Shown in pieces: positions 1 through 5,178 of a stretch of DNA of 7,251 nt. Position numbers and translations under genes: made by a program. Source of the stretch: Candidatus Iainarchaeum sp. (GTDB lineage: Archaea > Iainarchaeota > Iainarchaeia > Iainarchaeales > GCA-2688035); NCBI GenBank assembly GCA_017609945.1, contig JAFCCZ010000050.1, positions 1 to 7,251 on the forward strand. Reading direction: 5' to 3'. The notes beneath the pieces were generated by a model. The model did not search any database and was not told where the DNA came from. It saw only the letters and a program-made list of their open reading frames with translations. Numbering within the stretch: position 1 is the first letter of the stretch; each line of letters opens with the position of its first letter.

Positions 1-1
1 T

Positions 2-64
2 CTTGTGGAACGGTGGCTTCCAAGGGTTTACAATGGTTTTCAGTGAAATCAATGCCTTCTTCAT
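2..64 (-). CDS. Start of an unidentified protein (5' partial, runs off left edge)
   Basis: An ATG at 64-62 opens a minus-strand frame that stays open for 21 codons to the window edge; the encoded start is MKKALISLKTIVNPWKPPFH followed by K. An AGGAG ribosome-binding site (complement of 74-78) sits nine bases upstream of the ATG, and a TATA-like TTTTAAA (complement of 113-119) lies further upstream, so translation-initiation and promoter signals are both present. The fragment is basic with a short hydrophobic patch, and it is too short to assign a family; I do not recognise it. It is divergent from nurA, with a 176-base gap. The overlapping plus-strand frame at 3-215 has no ribosome-binding site and no recognisable content, so the minus-strand reading is preferred. 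Confidence 0.5.
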   Translation of the reverse strand, partial: MKKALISLKTIVNPWKPPFHK

Positions 65-73
65 TATTCTCAA

Positions 74-78
74 CTCCT
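74..78 (-). promoter_or_regulatory. Ribosome-binding site of the divergent partial gene
   Basis: AGGAG on the minus strand, nine bases before the ATG at 64-62. It is the main argument that the left-edge frame is a real gene. Confidence 0.5.
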
Positions 79-112
79 GCAAAAATCAGGCAATAAAAAT
101 AGGCTGTGCAGG

Positions 113-119
113 TTTAAAA
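113..119 (-). promoter_or_regulatory. Candidate TATA box for the divergent partial gene
   Basis: TTTTAAA on the minus strand. The usual archaeal spacing of about 26 bases would put the transcription start near 90, giving a leader of roughly 25 bases that contains the AGGAG site. The rest of the 65-240 gap is AT-rich and holds other TATA-like strings (for example near 150-160), so the exact box is uncertain. Confidence 0.35.
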
Positions 120-186
120 TTCTTTCTGTTATCCTGCTTGCTTGGGGCAAATTTAATTTACCGATTGCATAAGGTATTAGATCACC

Positions 187-216
187 GGAAATCCACTCTC
201 TACCAATCTTTTTAAA
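187..216 (+). promoter_or_regulatory. nurA operon promoter: 15-base upstream block plus TATA box
   Basis: The block GGAAATCCACTCTCT (187-201) is followed after nine bases by TTTAAA (211-216, within TTTTTAAA 209-216). The nurA ATG at 241 lies 25-30 bases beyond the TATA box, just where archaeal transcription normally starts, and no Shine-Dalgarno sequence precedes it, so the mRNA is probably leaderless. The same 15-base block with identical spacing to TTTAAA recurs at 3125-3154, which suggests binding by a common regulator or a distinctive shared promoter class. Confidence 0.7.
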
Positions 217-240
217 GCGCTTTTTTCATCAATTATAGCG

Positions 241-1335
241 ATGAACATTACCGGCCTAATTGATGAGGCAGTTGACAGCATTTCAAAGCTTGACAGCAGC
301 AGGCGCAGCTTTGTGAATTCAATTTCCCAAACAATAAAGAGGCCGGTTGAGGCAGACGGGAAAAGCATTCTTGAAAAAAGCCTTGTCTCTCCAGTCAAGC
401 CAGCTGAGCTAAAGGAAACAATTGCCGGCGTTGACTCTGGTTTTGTGGGCAAGGACCTTCTCGCGTTGGACCTTGTTCTAATCCGCTGTGTTGGCGTGGT
501 GTTTTCCTACAACCAGGGAAAGCTTGGCAGCGCCAGTTACTTTCCCTCATTTTACTCTTTTCCACAGCCCTCTCTAACCAACCGCCCTCTGGAGGCGGAC
601 GAGTTCCAGACAAGCAAATCCCTGCAGCGGCTTTTGCAGGAGGTGGGAATGGCCCGCAGGATGATTGAGGAGAATTCCCCTGACTACTGCTTTCTTGACG
701 GAAGCATTGTTCCGCAGTATGCTGACAAGCCCCGTTCTGACAGCAATATCCTTGACTTTTACAGAAAATTAATAGACGAGTTCCAGTTGCTCTACAAGGC
801 AGCTGAGGAAAAAGGATGCGAGCTTGTTGCCTGCGTTGAGGACTCCAGGGGATCGCGCTTCAGGACCATTTTGCAGGAAAGGATTCTTGGCCAAAATCTT
901 AATTCAAGCACTTTGGACAACTGTTACGATACCATTCTGCTTGATTACCTTCTTGTGAAGGGCGAGAGAAGCATGGCATTTTCCTACAGTGGGGAGGACG
1001 CAAAGAAACCGCATCCAATTCTTTCAGATTTTGATAGCGCTTGGAGCAAGAGCATTCACGCTTTCTATCTAAGGCCATGTGAATTTGACAGGCCTTTGAG
1101 GGTTGAGTTCCTGCACCGCGGCGGGAACATTTCAGAGCACGTTGACAGGATTGCGGGCATAACCTATGCACTGTCCTGCCTGCACCGCGAGTACGCTTAC
1201 CCAAGCGTGCTGATTGAGGCCGATTTACACGCTCGCCTGAAGCCGGATGAAATAAGCCTGGTTTACGAGAAGATAATGGACAAGCTTGGCAAAAATATTA
1301 GAATTAAAATGAGGCGGGACTACAGGCCTTTTTAG
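241..1335 (+). CDS. nurA: NurA 5'-3' nuclease (DNA end resection)
   Basis: The 364-aa protein matches the NurA nuclease family, RNase H-like enzymes that act with the HerA translocase to resect double-strand ends and leave 3' overhangs for RadA. Visible family features are GVDSG (residues 63-67, catalytic Asp65), FLDGSI (151-156, Asp153), an acidic CVEDSR segment (198-203), and the C-terminal PSVLIEADLHARL region (321-333), where Asp328 and His330 probably complete the Mn-binding site. Length is typical of the family. The ATG at 241 is chosen because it falls at the expected transcription start downstream of a TATA box. It is the first gene of an operon with the zinc-ribbon gene (33-base gap) and herA. 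The nurA-herA pairing makes the assignment firm. Active-site residues are named by motif analogy, not by alignment. Confidence 0.92.
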   Translation: MNITGLIDEAVDSISKLDSSRRSFVNSISQTIKRPVEADGKSILEKSLVSPVKPAELKETIAGVDSGFVGKDLLALDLVLIRCVGVVFSYNQGKLGSASYFPSFYSFPQPSLTNRPLEADEFQTSKSLQRLLQEVGMARRMIEENSPDYCFLDGSIVPQYADKPRSDSNILDFYRKLIDEFQLLYKAAEEKGCELVACVEDSRGSRFRTILQERILGQNLNSSTLDNCYDTILLDYLLVKGERSMAFSYSGEDAKKPHPILSDFDSAWSKSIHAFYLRPCEFDRPLRVEFLHRGGNISEHVDRIAGITYALSCLHREYAYPSVLIEADLHARLKPDEISLVYEKIMDKLGKNIRIKMRRDYRPF

Positions 1336-1356
1336 GCTAATGGTGTTAATTTATTC

Positions 1357-1361
1357 GGAGG
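1357..1361 (+). promoter_or_regulatory. Strong ribosome-binding site of the zinc-ribbon gene
   Basis: GGAGG, seven bases before the ATG at 1369. It confirms that the small frame is translated and contrasts with nurA, which has no such site. Confidence 0.75.
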
Positions 1362-1368
1362 CGAAAAA

Positions 1369-1542
1369 ATGGCGAAGAAAAAAGAAACAGAGTTGCTTGT
1401 TTGCCCCGCATGCGGCAGCACTGACATGCGCTGGCTTTTAGGCGGGAAGTTAGGGGACCAGTACAAGTGCACAAAGTGTAATTATCAGGGCATTGCAGTA
1501 AAGGGCGGTGCCAAGTTTGCAAAGGAATTGAAGAAAAAGTAA
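1369..1542 (+). CDS. Small zinc-ribbon protein (57 aa) inside the nurA-herA operon
   Basis: This frame encodes 57 residues with two CxxC knuckles: VCPACGS (Cys12, Cys15) and YKCTKCNY (Cys34, Cys37). The 18-residue spacing is that of a rubredoxin/TFIIS-like zinc ribbon. Both ends are lysine-rich (MAKKKE at the start, KELKKK at the end), consistent with nucleic-acid binding. A GGAGG site seven bases upstream supports the ATG. The gene lies 33 bases after nurA and 12 bases before herA, so it is almost certainly co-transcribed with both. Small zinc-ribbon proteins of this shape are common in archaea and mostly uncharacterised. A role as an accessory or DNA-loading factor of the HerA-NurA complex is inferred from position alone; an unrelated transcription or translation role is equally possible. 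Confidence 0.85.
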   Translation: MAKKKETELLVCPACGSTDMRWLLGGKLGDQYKCTKCNYQGIAVKGGAKFAKELKKK

Positions 1543-1554
1543 GGCGATTAAAAA

Positions 1555-3096
1555 ATGGGGAAAAAGGAGATCGGAACTGTTGTAAGCACTATTGACTCGC
1601 CAAACCCAAGCAGCGTTGACTTTGTTGTTACAAATGGGATAGTTCACCGCGGCCAGTTTGTTGAAATGGATTACAGCGAGGGCACGCTTATCGCCCTTGT
1701 AAACAACGTGATTAAAACAAACCGTTACTTTGAGAGGGCGGATTCAGTAAAAGAGTTTGAGAGCAACGGCTCTGCCCTCTTTGAGCAGTTTCCAACCGGC
1801 GAGTGGGAGTACCTTGTTGCAAAAACAAGGCCTTTGGGGGTTTTCTCTGAAAAGCTCACAAAGCGCGCCACTTATCCGCCAAGTCCCGGCACGAAGGTTA
1901 GGATAGCTTCAAACGAAAATTTGCAGCGCTTTCTGAACTTTGATGACAAGAACGGGCTGCATTTGGGAAAGATTGATTATCACAACCTTGACGTAAACCT
2001 CAACCTTTCATCCCTTCTCAAAAAACACCTTGCAATTTTGGCCCTTTCCGGCGCAGGAAAAAGTTATTTTACCTCTGTCCTGTTTGAAGAGCTTCTTGAA
2101 AGGAAAAAGGAAGCCGGTAGAATTGCAATAATTGTTCTGGACCCGCACGGCGAGTACAGCTGTTTTGCAGAACCAACCACTGACAAGGGCAAGAAGGATT
2201 ACAGCTCCAAAACAAAGCTTGTGAAGGCGCGCGACATTCAGATTGGTGTCCCAAAGCTGAGCGTTGGAATTCTTGCCGGAATAATCCCCGGGTTAAGCAG
2301 TGCCCAAAAGCGGGATTTGGGAAAGGTTTTTACCAAGCTTAAGTCAGAGATGAGAAACGGGCTGGGGCCATTTGATTTAAACGATGTGCTTGAGGCAATT
2401 AACTCAAATTCGGAAATTAAGGAGAACACAAAGGCGGCTCTGGGCGGCTGGATTATTGGTCTGATTGATTTGAGAATCTTTGGAAAGACCGATTCGCCAA
2501 GCATTTACGATTTGCCGAAGCCGGGCAATCTCACAATAATAGACCTAAGCGACCTTATCAACGTCAGAAAGAAGCAGATTATTGTGAGTTACTTTGCTCA
2601 AAGGCTTTTCTACGAGAGAAGGAACAAAACAATCCCCCCCTTTCTGCTTGTTTTGGAGGAGGCGCATCAGTTCGTGCCGGAGAACGCAAGCAAGGAGGCG
2701 GCAATAAGCCGCTCCATCATGAGAACAATCGCGCGAGAGGGAAGAAAGTTTGGCGCCTCCCTGTGCCTTGTTTCCCAGCGGCCGGTTCAGCTTGACACAA
2801 CTGCCCTGAGCCAGTGCAATACACACATAATTCTGCGCATAACAAACCCCTATGATTTAAAGCACATCGGGGAGAGTTCCGAGGGCCTTGACAGCAAGAG
2901 CCTTGAAATGATTACTTCGCTTAGGGTGGGGGAAGCGCTTATTGTTGGGGAGGCAACCCACTATCCTTTATTTTTTAAGGTAAGAACCCGAAAGAGTCAG
3001 GAGTCAAAGCACGAGATTTCGCTGGAAGAGGCCGCCACGCGCTTTGAGGAAACCAAGGGCAGGAAAGACAGTGAAACCAGAGAACTGCTGCAATAG
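1555..3096 (+). CDS. herA: HerA hexameric DNA translocase/helicase
   Basis: The 513-aa protein is a HerA/FtsK-superfamily ATPase that forms a hexameric ring, pumps DNA and drives NurA. Residues 1-~105 look like the N-terminal HAS-barrel, which docks NurA in characterised systems. The P-loop is ALSGAGKS (163-170, Lys169, Ser170), with Ala in place of the usual first Gly. IIVLDPHGEY (192-201) follows. FLLVLEEAH (363-371) is Walker B with the catalytic Glu pair. REGRKFG (394-400) carries candidate arginine-finger residues, and LVSQRP (405-410) is the sensor motif. The C-terminal tail (~478-513) is charged. Length is normal for HerA. The ATG at 1555 is preceded by AAGGCGAT at the stop of the upstream gene, a weak ribosome-binding site, suggesting coupled translation. 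It is the last gene of the nurA operon. Confidence 0.95.
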   Translation: MGKKEIGTVVSTIDSPNPSSVDFVVTNGIVHRGQFVEMDYSEGTLIALVNNVIKTNRYFERADSVKEFESNGSALFEQFPTGEWEYLVAKTRPLGVFSEKLTKRATYPPSPGTKVRIASNENLQRFLNFDDKNGLHLGKIDYHNLDVNLNLSSLLKKHLAILALSGAGKSYFTSVLFEELLERKKEAGRIAIIVLDPHGEYSCFAEPTTDKGKKDYSSKTKLVKARDIQIGVPKLSVGILAGIIPGLSSAQKRDLGKVFTKLKSEMRNGLGPFDLNDVLEAINSNSEIKENTKAALGGWIIGLIDLRIFGKTDSPSIYDLPKPGNLTIIDLSDLINVRKKQIIVSYFAQRLFYERRNKTIPPFLLVLEEAHQFVPENASKEAAISRSIMRTIAREGRKFGASLCLVSQRPVQLDTTALSQCNTHIILRITNPYDLKHIGESSEGLDSKSLEMITSLRVGEALIVGEATHYPLFFKVRTRKSQESKHEISLEEAATRFEETKGRKDSETRELLQ

Positions 3097-3124
3097 CGGA
3101 AATTTGCCCCCTTAAAAAAACAGT

Positions 3125-3154
3125 GGAAATCCACTCTCTCTCATTTTGTTTAAA
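3125..3154 (+). promoter_or_regulatory. Promoter of the 506-aa unknown gene: second copy of the 15-base block plus TATA box
   Basis: GGAAATCCACTCTCT (3125-3139) is identical to the block before nurA, and TTTAAA (3149-3154) follows at exactly the same nine-base distance. In this copy the block is part of a short inverted repeat, AGTGG-AAAT-CCACT (3122-3135); in the nurA copy the left arm is degenerate. Predicted transcription start is around 3177-3180. The site lies 28 bases after the herA stop, so read-through from the nurA operon is also possible. Confidence 0.65.
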
Positions 3155-3184
3155 AACCACCAAAACCCCCTCTTACTGGTCTTC

Positions 3185-4705
3185 TTGACTTCCAACACAA
3201 TTTATCTTACAAGGGCAAAGTATTTTGAGGAAAAGAGAAAGCTTTTGTTGGAGTTCTCCAATTGCAAGGGAAAGAGAACAAAAACATTCCCCTTTTTTCC
3301 CCGCTTTTACTTAGATAAGAGAGTGCCCTTCCCCGAGCTTAAGAACATTCTCTCCAACTACAACCCCCAAAAGTTTGCCCTAAAAAAACGTCCAAACTCT
3401 TTTGAGGTAATTGCTTCAACCTTCAAAGATCTGAAGTGCTTGGCCAATCTTTGCCTTGAGGCCTTTGGAAAAAGGCCCCAGGTTATTGAGCCCGAAAGGC
3501 AGTTTTTGCTCCTCAAGGGTTGGGCCTACTTTGATGGCTTTGAGTTTTCCAACGAGCACCCAGTCAATTTAGGCAAAAGCAATTTTCCCAGAATAAAAAT
3601 TGGCCCGTTGGATGACTCCCTTCAGGGCACGCTTTGCCAGATGATGGAGCAGGACAGCAGGCTTGGGGAAAATTTTGTAAAAGGTCTTGCCCTCTCAAAA
3701 ATCCTAAAAATACCTGTGGAGAGCGTTCCAGAAAAGTGCTTTGAGCAGCTTGAGCTGTTTTTGGAAAACCTGCTGTTCAAAAACAGCTTTGCTTCGTTCG
3801 GCGAATCTTCAGGGGCTGGGCAGGAATCTGTTCCAGAGTTTCCAAAAAATAGCAATTCAGTTGAGATGGATTTCTCAGAACTTTGGCCAGTTCTCTTAAC
3901 CAGGCCGTTCTACAACCTTGGGTTTGATTCCCTTGACTGCGATTGCTGCAAACCCGGCGGACTCTTCAAAGAAAACGTTTTGCCAAACTCCCTTGCAAGG
4001 GCAAGGTTTTTGTCAGAGGGCCTTTACTTCAAGCCAGTTGTTTCAGAGTTTGGGGAGTCTTTCCATTGCAGAAATCCGTTGAAGGAGAACAGGGCAAGGC
4101 TTAAGCAGGAATTTTGCCTCCCTTACCTGCCAGTGGGCCCTTTTTCAAGGGGGCAGGAGTCTGAAATAATGCTTTGCGATGCCCTAAAGCTTTCAAGCGA
4201 GGGAAAGGCAGAGCTCTTGGATAAAACAGAACTGCACTGGTTTTGTCTGAAAAAAGAGTCCTTTGTGTCAAAGGAGCTTGTTAGGATGAACAGGAGAATA
4301 GTGCTGCTTTTAAGGCAGCTGGAAGAGATTGAAAAGAACGCGTTTCAATTGCACGGCCTGATGGCGGAAAGCACTCTTTCAACCAACCCTGATTTTCTAC
4401 TGAAGAAGGCGCTTTTGAGGGAACTGCGTGCAATCTATTGCTCTGTTGCCAAACATTTAACCAATTCGAAGAGCGGGGTTTTCTCACCTTCCCTTTCAAA
4501 CGCAGTGTCTGCAGTGCAGGCCGAAACAATGTCCAGGTTCGGAAAGCTGCTTAAAGAGCACAATGGGCGGGTTTTGCGAACCAGCCAGGAGAGGGCCCTT
4601 GTGAGGACAGAAACCCCAATGTCTGCTGCAAAAGAGTTCTCTAAGAGGGAAAAACTGCCTGTTTTGATTTCCCAGGTCAAGAAAGCCCCCCTCAAACGCC
4701 TTTAG
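3185..4705 (+). CDS. Uncharacterised 506-aa protein with a family B DNA polymerase-like N-terminus
   Basis: I do not recognise this as a named family. Residues 2-~121 resemble the N-terminal domain of archaeal family B DNA polymerases in the order of their elements: a short β start (TIYLTRAKYF), FPFFPRFYLD (~35-44), a KFALKKR..SFEVIAS β segment (~64-78), then IEPERQFLLLKGWAYFDGF (101-119), comparable to the polymerase DIPFAKRYLIDKGL segment. No exonuclease DIE, DxxSLYP or YGDTDS motif follows, so it is not an active polymerase. The middle has a Cys-rich stretch (Cys252, Cys254, Cys255; His294-Cys295; Cys311). The C-terminal third (~365-470) looks helical, and the tail is basic. No signal peptide or membrane segment is seen. 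The start is probably TTG at 3185, because the frame's upstream TTG at 3146 overlaps the TATA box. It shares a promoter block with nurA, so a repair or replication role is inferred. Confidence 0.75.
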   Translation: MTSNTIYLTRAKYFEEKRKLLLEFSNCKGKRTKTFPFFPRFYLDKRVPFPELKNILSNYNPQKFALKKRPNSFEVIASTFKDLKCLANLCLEAFGKRPQVIEPERQFLLLKGWAYFDGFEFSNEHPVNLGKSNFPRIKIGPLDDSLQGTLCQMMEQDSRLGENFVKGLALSKILKIPVESVPEKCFEQLELFLENLLFKNSFASFGESSGAGQESVPEFPKNSNSVEMDFSELWPVLLTRPFYNLGFDSLDCDCCKPGGLFKENVLPNSLARARFLSEGLYFKPVVSEFGESFHCRNPLKENRARLKQEFCLPYLPVGPFSRGQESEIMLCDALKLSSEGKAELLDKTELHWFCLKKESFVSKELVRMNRRIVLLLRQLEEIEKNAFQLHGLMAESTLSTNPDFLLKKALLRELRAIYCSVAKHLTNSKSGVFSPSLSNAVSAVQAETMSRFGKLLKEHNGRVLRTSQERALVRTETPMSAAKEFSKREKLPVLISQVKKAPLKRL

Positions 4706-4710
4706 AATTG

Positions 4711-4718
4711 TTTTTAAA
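4711..4718 (+). promoter_or_regulatory. TATA box of the rpoK-rps17e operon
   Basis: TTTTTAAA lies just after the stop of the upstream gene (4705). Normal archaeal spacing puts the transcription start near 4740, leaving a leader of about 30 bases before the TTG at 4770. It lacks the 15-base block found at the other two plus-strand promoters. Confidence 0.55.
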
Positions 4719-4752
4719 TCTTGCTTAGCTTGATTACTTAAAGCAATCCTGT

Positions 4753-4771
4753 TTTTTTTGGGTGTTTTTTT
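4753..4771 (+). terminator. Paired T-tracts in the rpoK leader (terminator or attenuator candidate)
   Basis: Two runs of about seven T each (about 4753-4759 and 4765-4771) are separated by GGGTG. Oligo-T on the non-template strand is the main intrinsic termination signal of archaeal RNA polymerase. These tracts lie after the end of the 506-aa gene and inside the predicted leader of rpoK, so they could end upstream transcripts, attenuate rpoK, or simply be AT-rich leader sequence. Confidence 0.35.
4760..4764 (+). promoter_or_regulatory. Ribosome-binding site that decides the rpoK start
   Basis: GGGTG, containing the GGTG core complementary to the 16S rRNA 3' end, lies five bases before the TTG at 4770. 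The alternative in-frame TTG at 4758 has only a T-run upstream. This favours 4770. Confidence 0.5.
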
Positions 4772-4976
4772 GGATAGTATAACAAGGTTTGAACGTGCAA
4801 GGGTTATTTCAGCAAGGGCTCTGCAGTTGGCATTGGGTGCTCCGCCTTTGATAAAGGCTACTGCCGAGAGTACCCCTTACAAGCTTGCAAAAAAAGAGCT
4901 GGCCGGGGGAATTCTTCCACTGTGTGTTATCCGAACCTTTCCCAGTGGCAAAACAGAGATTGTTAACTTGCAATAG
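4770..4976 (+). CDS. rpoK: DNA-directed RNA polymerase subunit K (Rpb6 homologue)
   Basis: This 68-aa protein is the archaeal counterpart of eukaryotic Rpb6 and bacterial omega, a small subunit that clamps the large subunits and stabilises the polymerase. The family signature is clear: TRFERARVISARALQLALGA (residues 5-24), then PPLI, TPYKLAKKEL (around 36-45) and a closing ILPLCVIRTFPSG segment (~49-61) that matches the usual LPITVRR-type end. No initiator ATG is available; TTG at 4770 (MDSITRF) is preferred over TTG at 4758 because of the GGGTG site and because family members begin close to the TRYE motif. It is followed directly by rps17e, whose ribosome-binding site overlaps the rpoK stop codon, so the two are translationally linked. 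Confidence 0.9.
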   Translation: MDSITRFERARVISARALQLALGAPPLIKATAESTPYKLAKKELAGGILPLCVIRTFPSGKTEIVNLQ

Positions 4977-4980
4977 GTGG
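4975..4980 (+). promoter_or_regulatory. Ribosome-binding site of rps17e, overlapping the rpoK stop
   Basis: AGGTGG begins inside the TAG stop of rpoK (4974-4976) and lies six bases before a TTG at 4987. It is the strongest Shine-Dalgarno match in the window and fixes the S17e start, ruling out the longer in-frame reading from 4885. Confidence 0.75.
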
Positions 4981-4986
4981 TTATTT

Positions 4987-5178
4987 TTGGGTAAAGCGGT
5001 TCCAAGGGCAATTAAGGTAAGAGCGGAAATCCTTATCAAGATGTTTCCGGACAAGTTCTCCAAGGACTTTGAGAAAAACAAGAGGGTAATAGACGCTTTT
5101 GAACTGCAATTCTCAAAGACCGACAGGAACATCATTGCCGGCTTTATTACGAGAAAGATATCAAAGCAGGCAAGCTAG
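4987..5178 (+). CDS. rps17e: Small-subunit ribosomal protein S17e
   Basis: The 63-aa product matches archaeal/eukaryotic ribosomal protein S17e, a 30S component absent from bacteria. Diagnostic parts are MGKAVPRAIKVRAEILIKMF (residues 1-20), then PDKFSKDFEKNKRVID (21-36), which is the family's YPDKFTTDFEENKKVV segment, and NIIAGFITRK (48-57), matching the RNKIAGYITRL end. Length is normal for archaea. The open frame extends upstream to an ATG at 4885 within rpoK, but homology begins at MGKAV and AGGTGG sits six bases before the TTG at 4987, so TTG is the start. It is second in an operon with rpoK. Its TAG stop shares the CTAG at 5175-5178 with the stop of convergent rad50. Confidence 0.9.
   Translation: MGKAVPRAIKVRAEILIKMFPDKFSKDFEKNKRVIDAFELQFSKTDRNIIAGFITRKISKQAS

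Noticed and set aside
3..215. Plus-strand 70-aa open frame at the left edge
   Set aside because: No ribosome-binding site, no recognisable domain, and it overlaps the nurA promoter block and TATA box. The minus-strand start at 64 has better initiation signals.
1326..1337. GCCT-TTTT-AGGC inverted repeat over the nurA stop codon
   Set aside because: Four-base arms, and it sits inside an operon whose next gene follows at once. Too weak for a terminator.
1346..1355. TATA-like TTAATTTATT before the zinc-ribbon gene
   Set aside because: Normal spacing would start transcription after the ATG at 1369, so it cannot serve this gene.
3146..3184. Longer start (TTG 3146) of the 506-aa gene
   Set aside because: The codon directly precedes and abuts the TTTAAA promoter box, so it would not be in the mRNA from that promoter. 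It stays possible only on read-through transcripts from herA.
4885..4986. Longer N-terminus of S17e from an ATG at 4885
   Set aside because: It lies inside rpoK in another frame, has no S17e-like sequence, and the AGGTGG site points to TTG 4987.
5025..5032. GGAAATCC inside rps17e as a third copy of the promoter block
   Set aside because: Only 8 of 15 bases match, no TATA box follows, and it is in coding sequence. Expected by chance.
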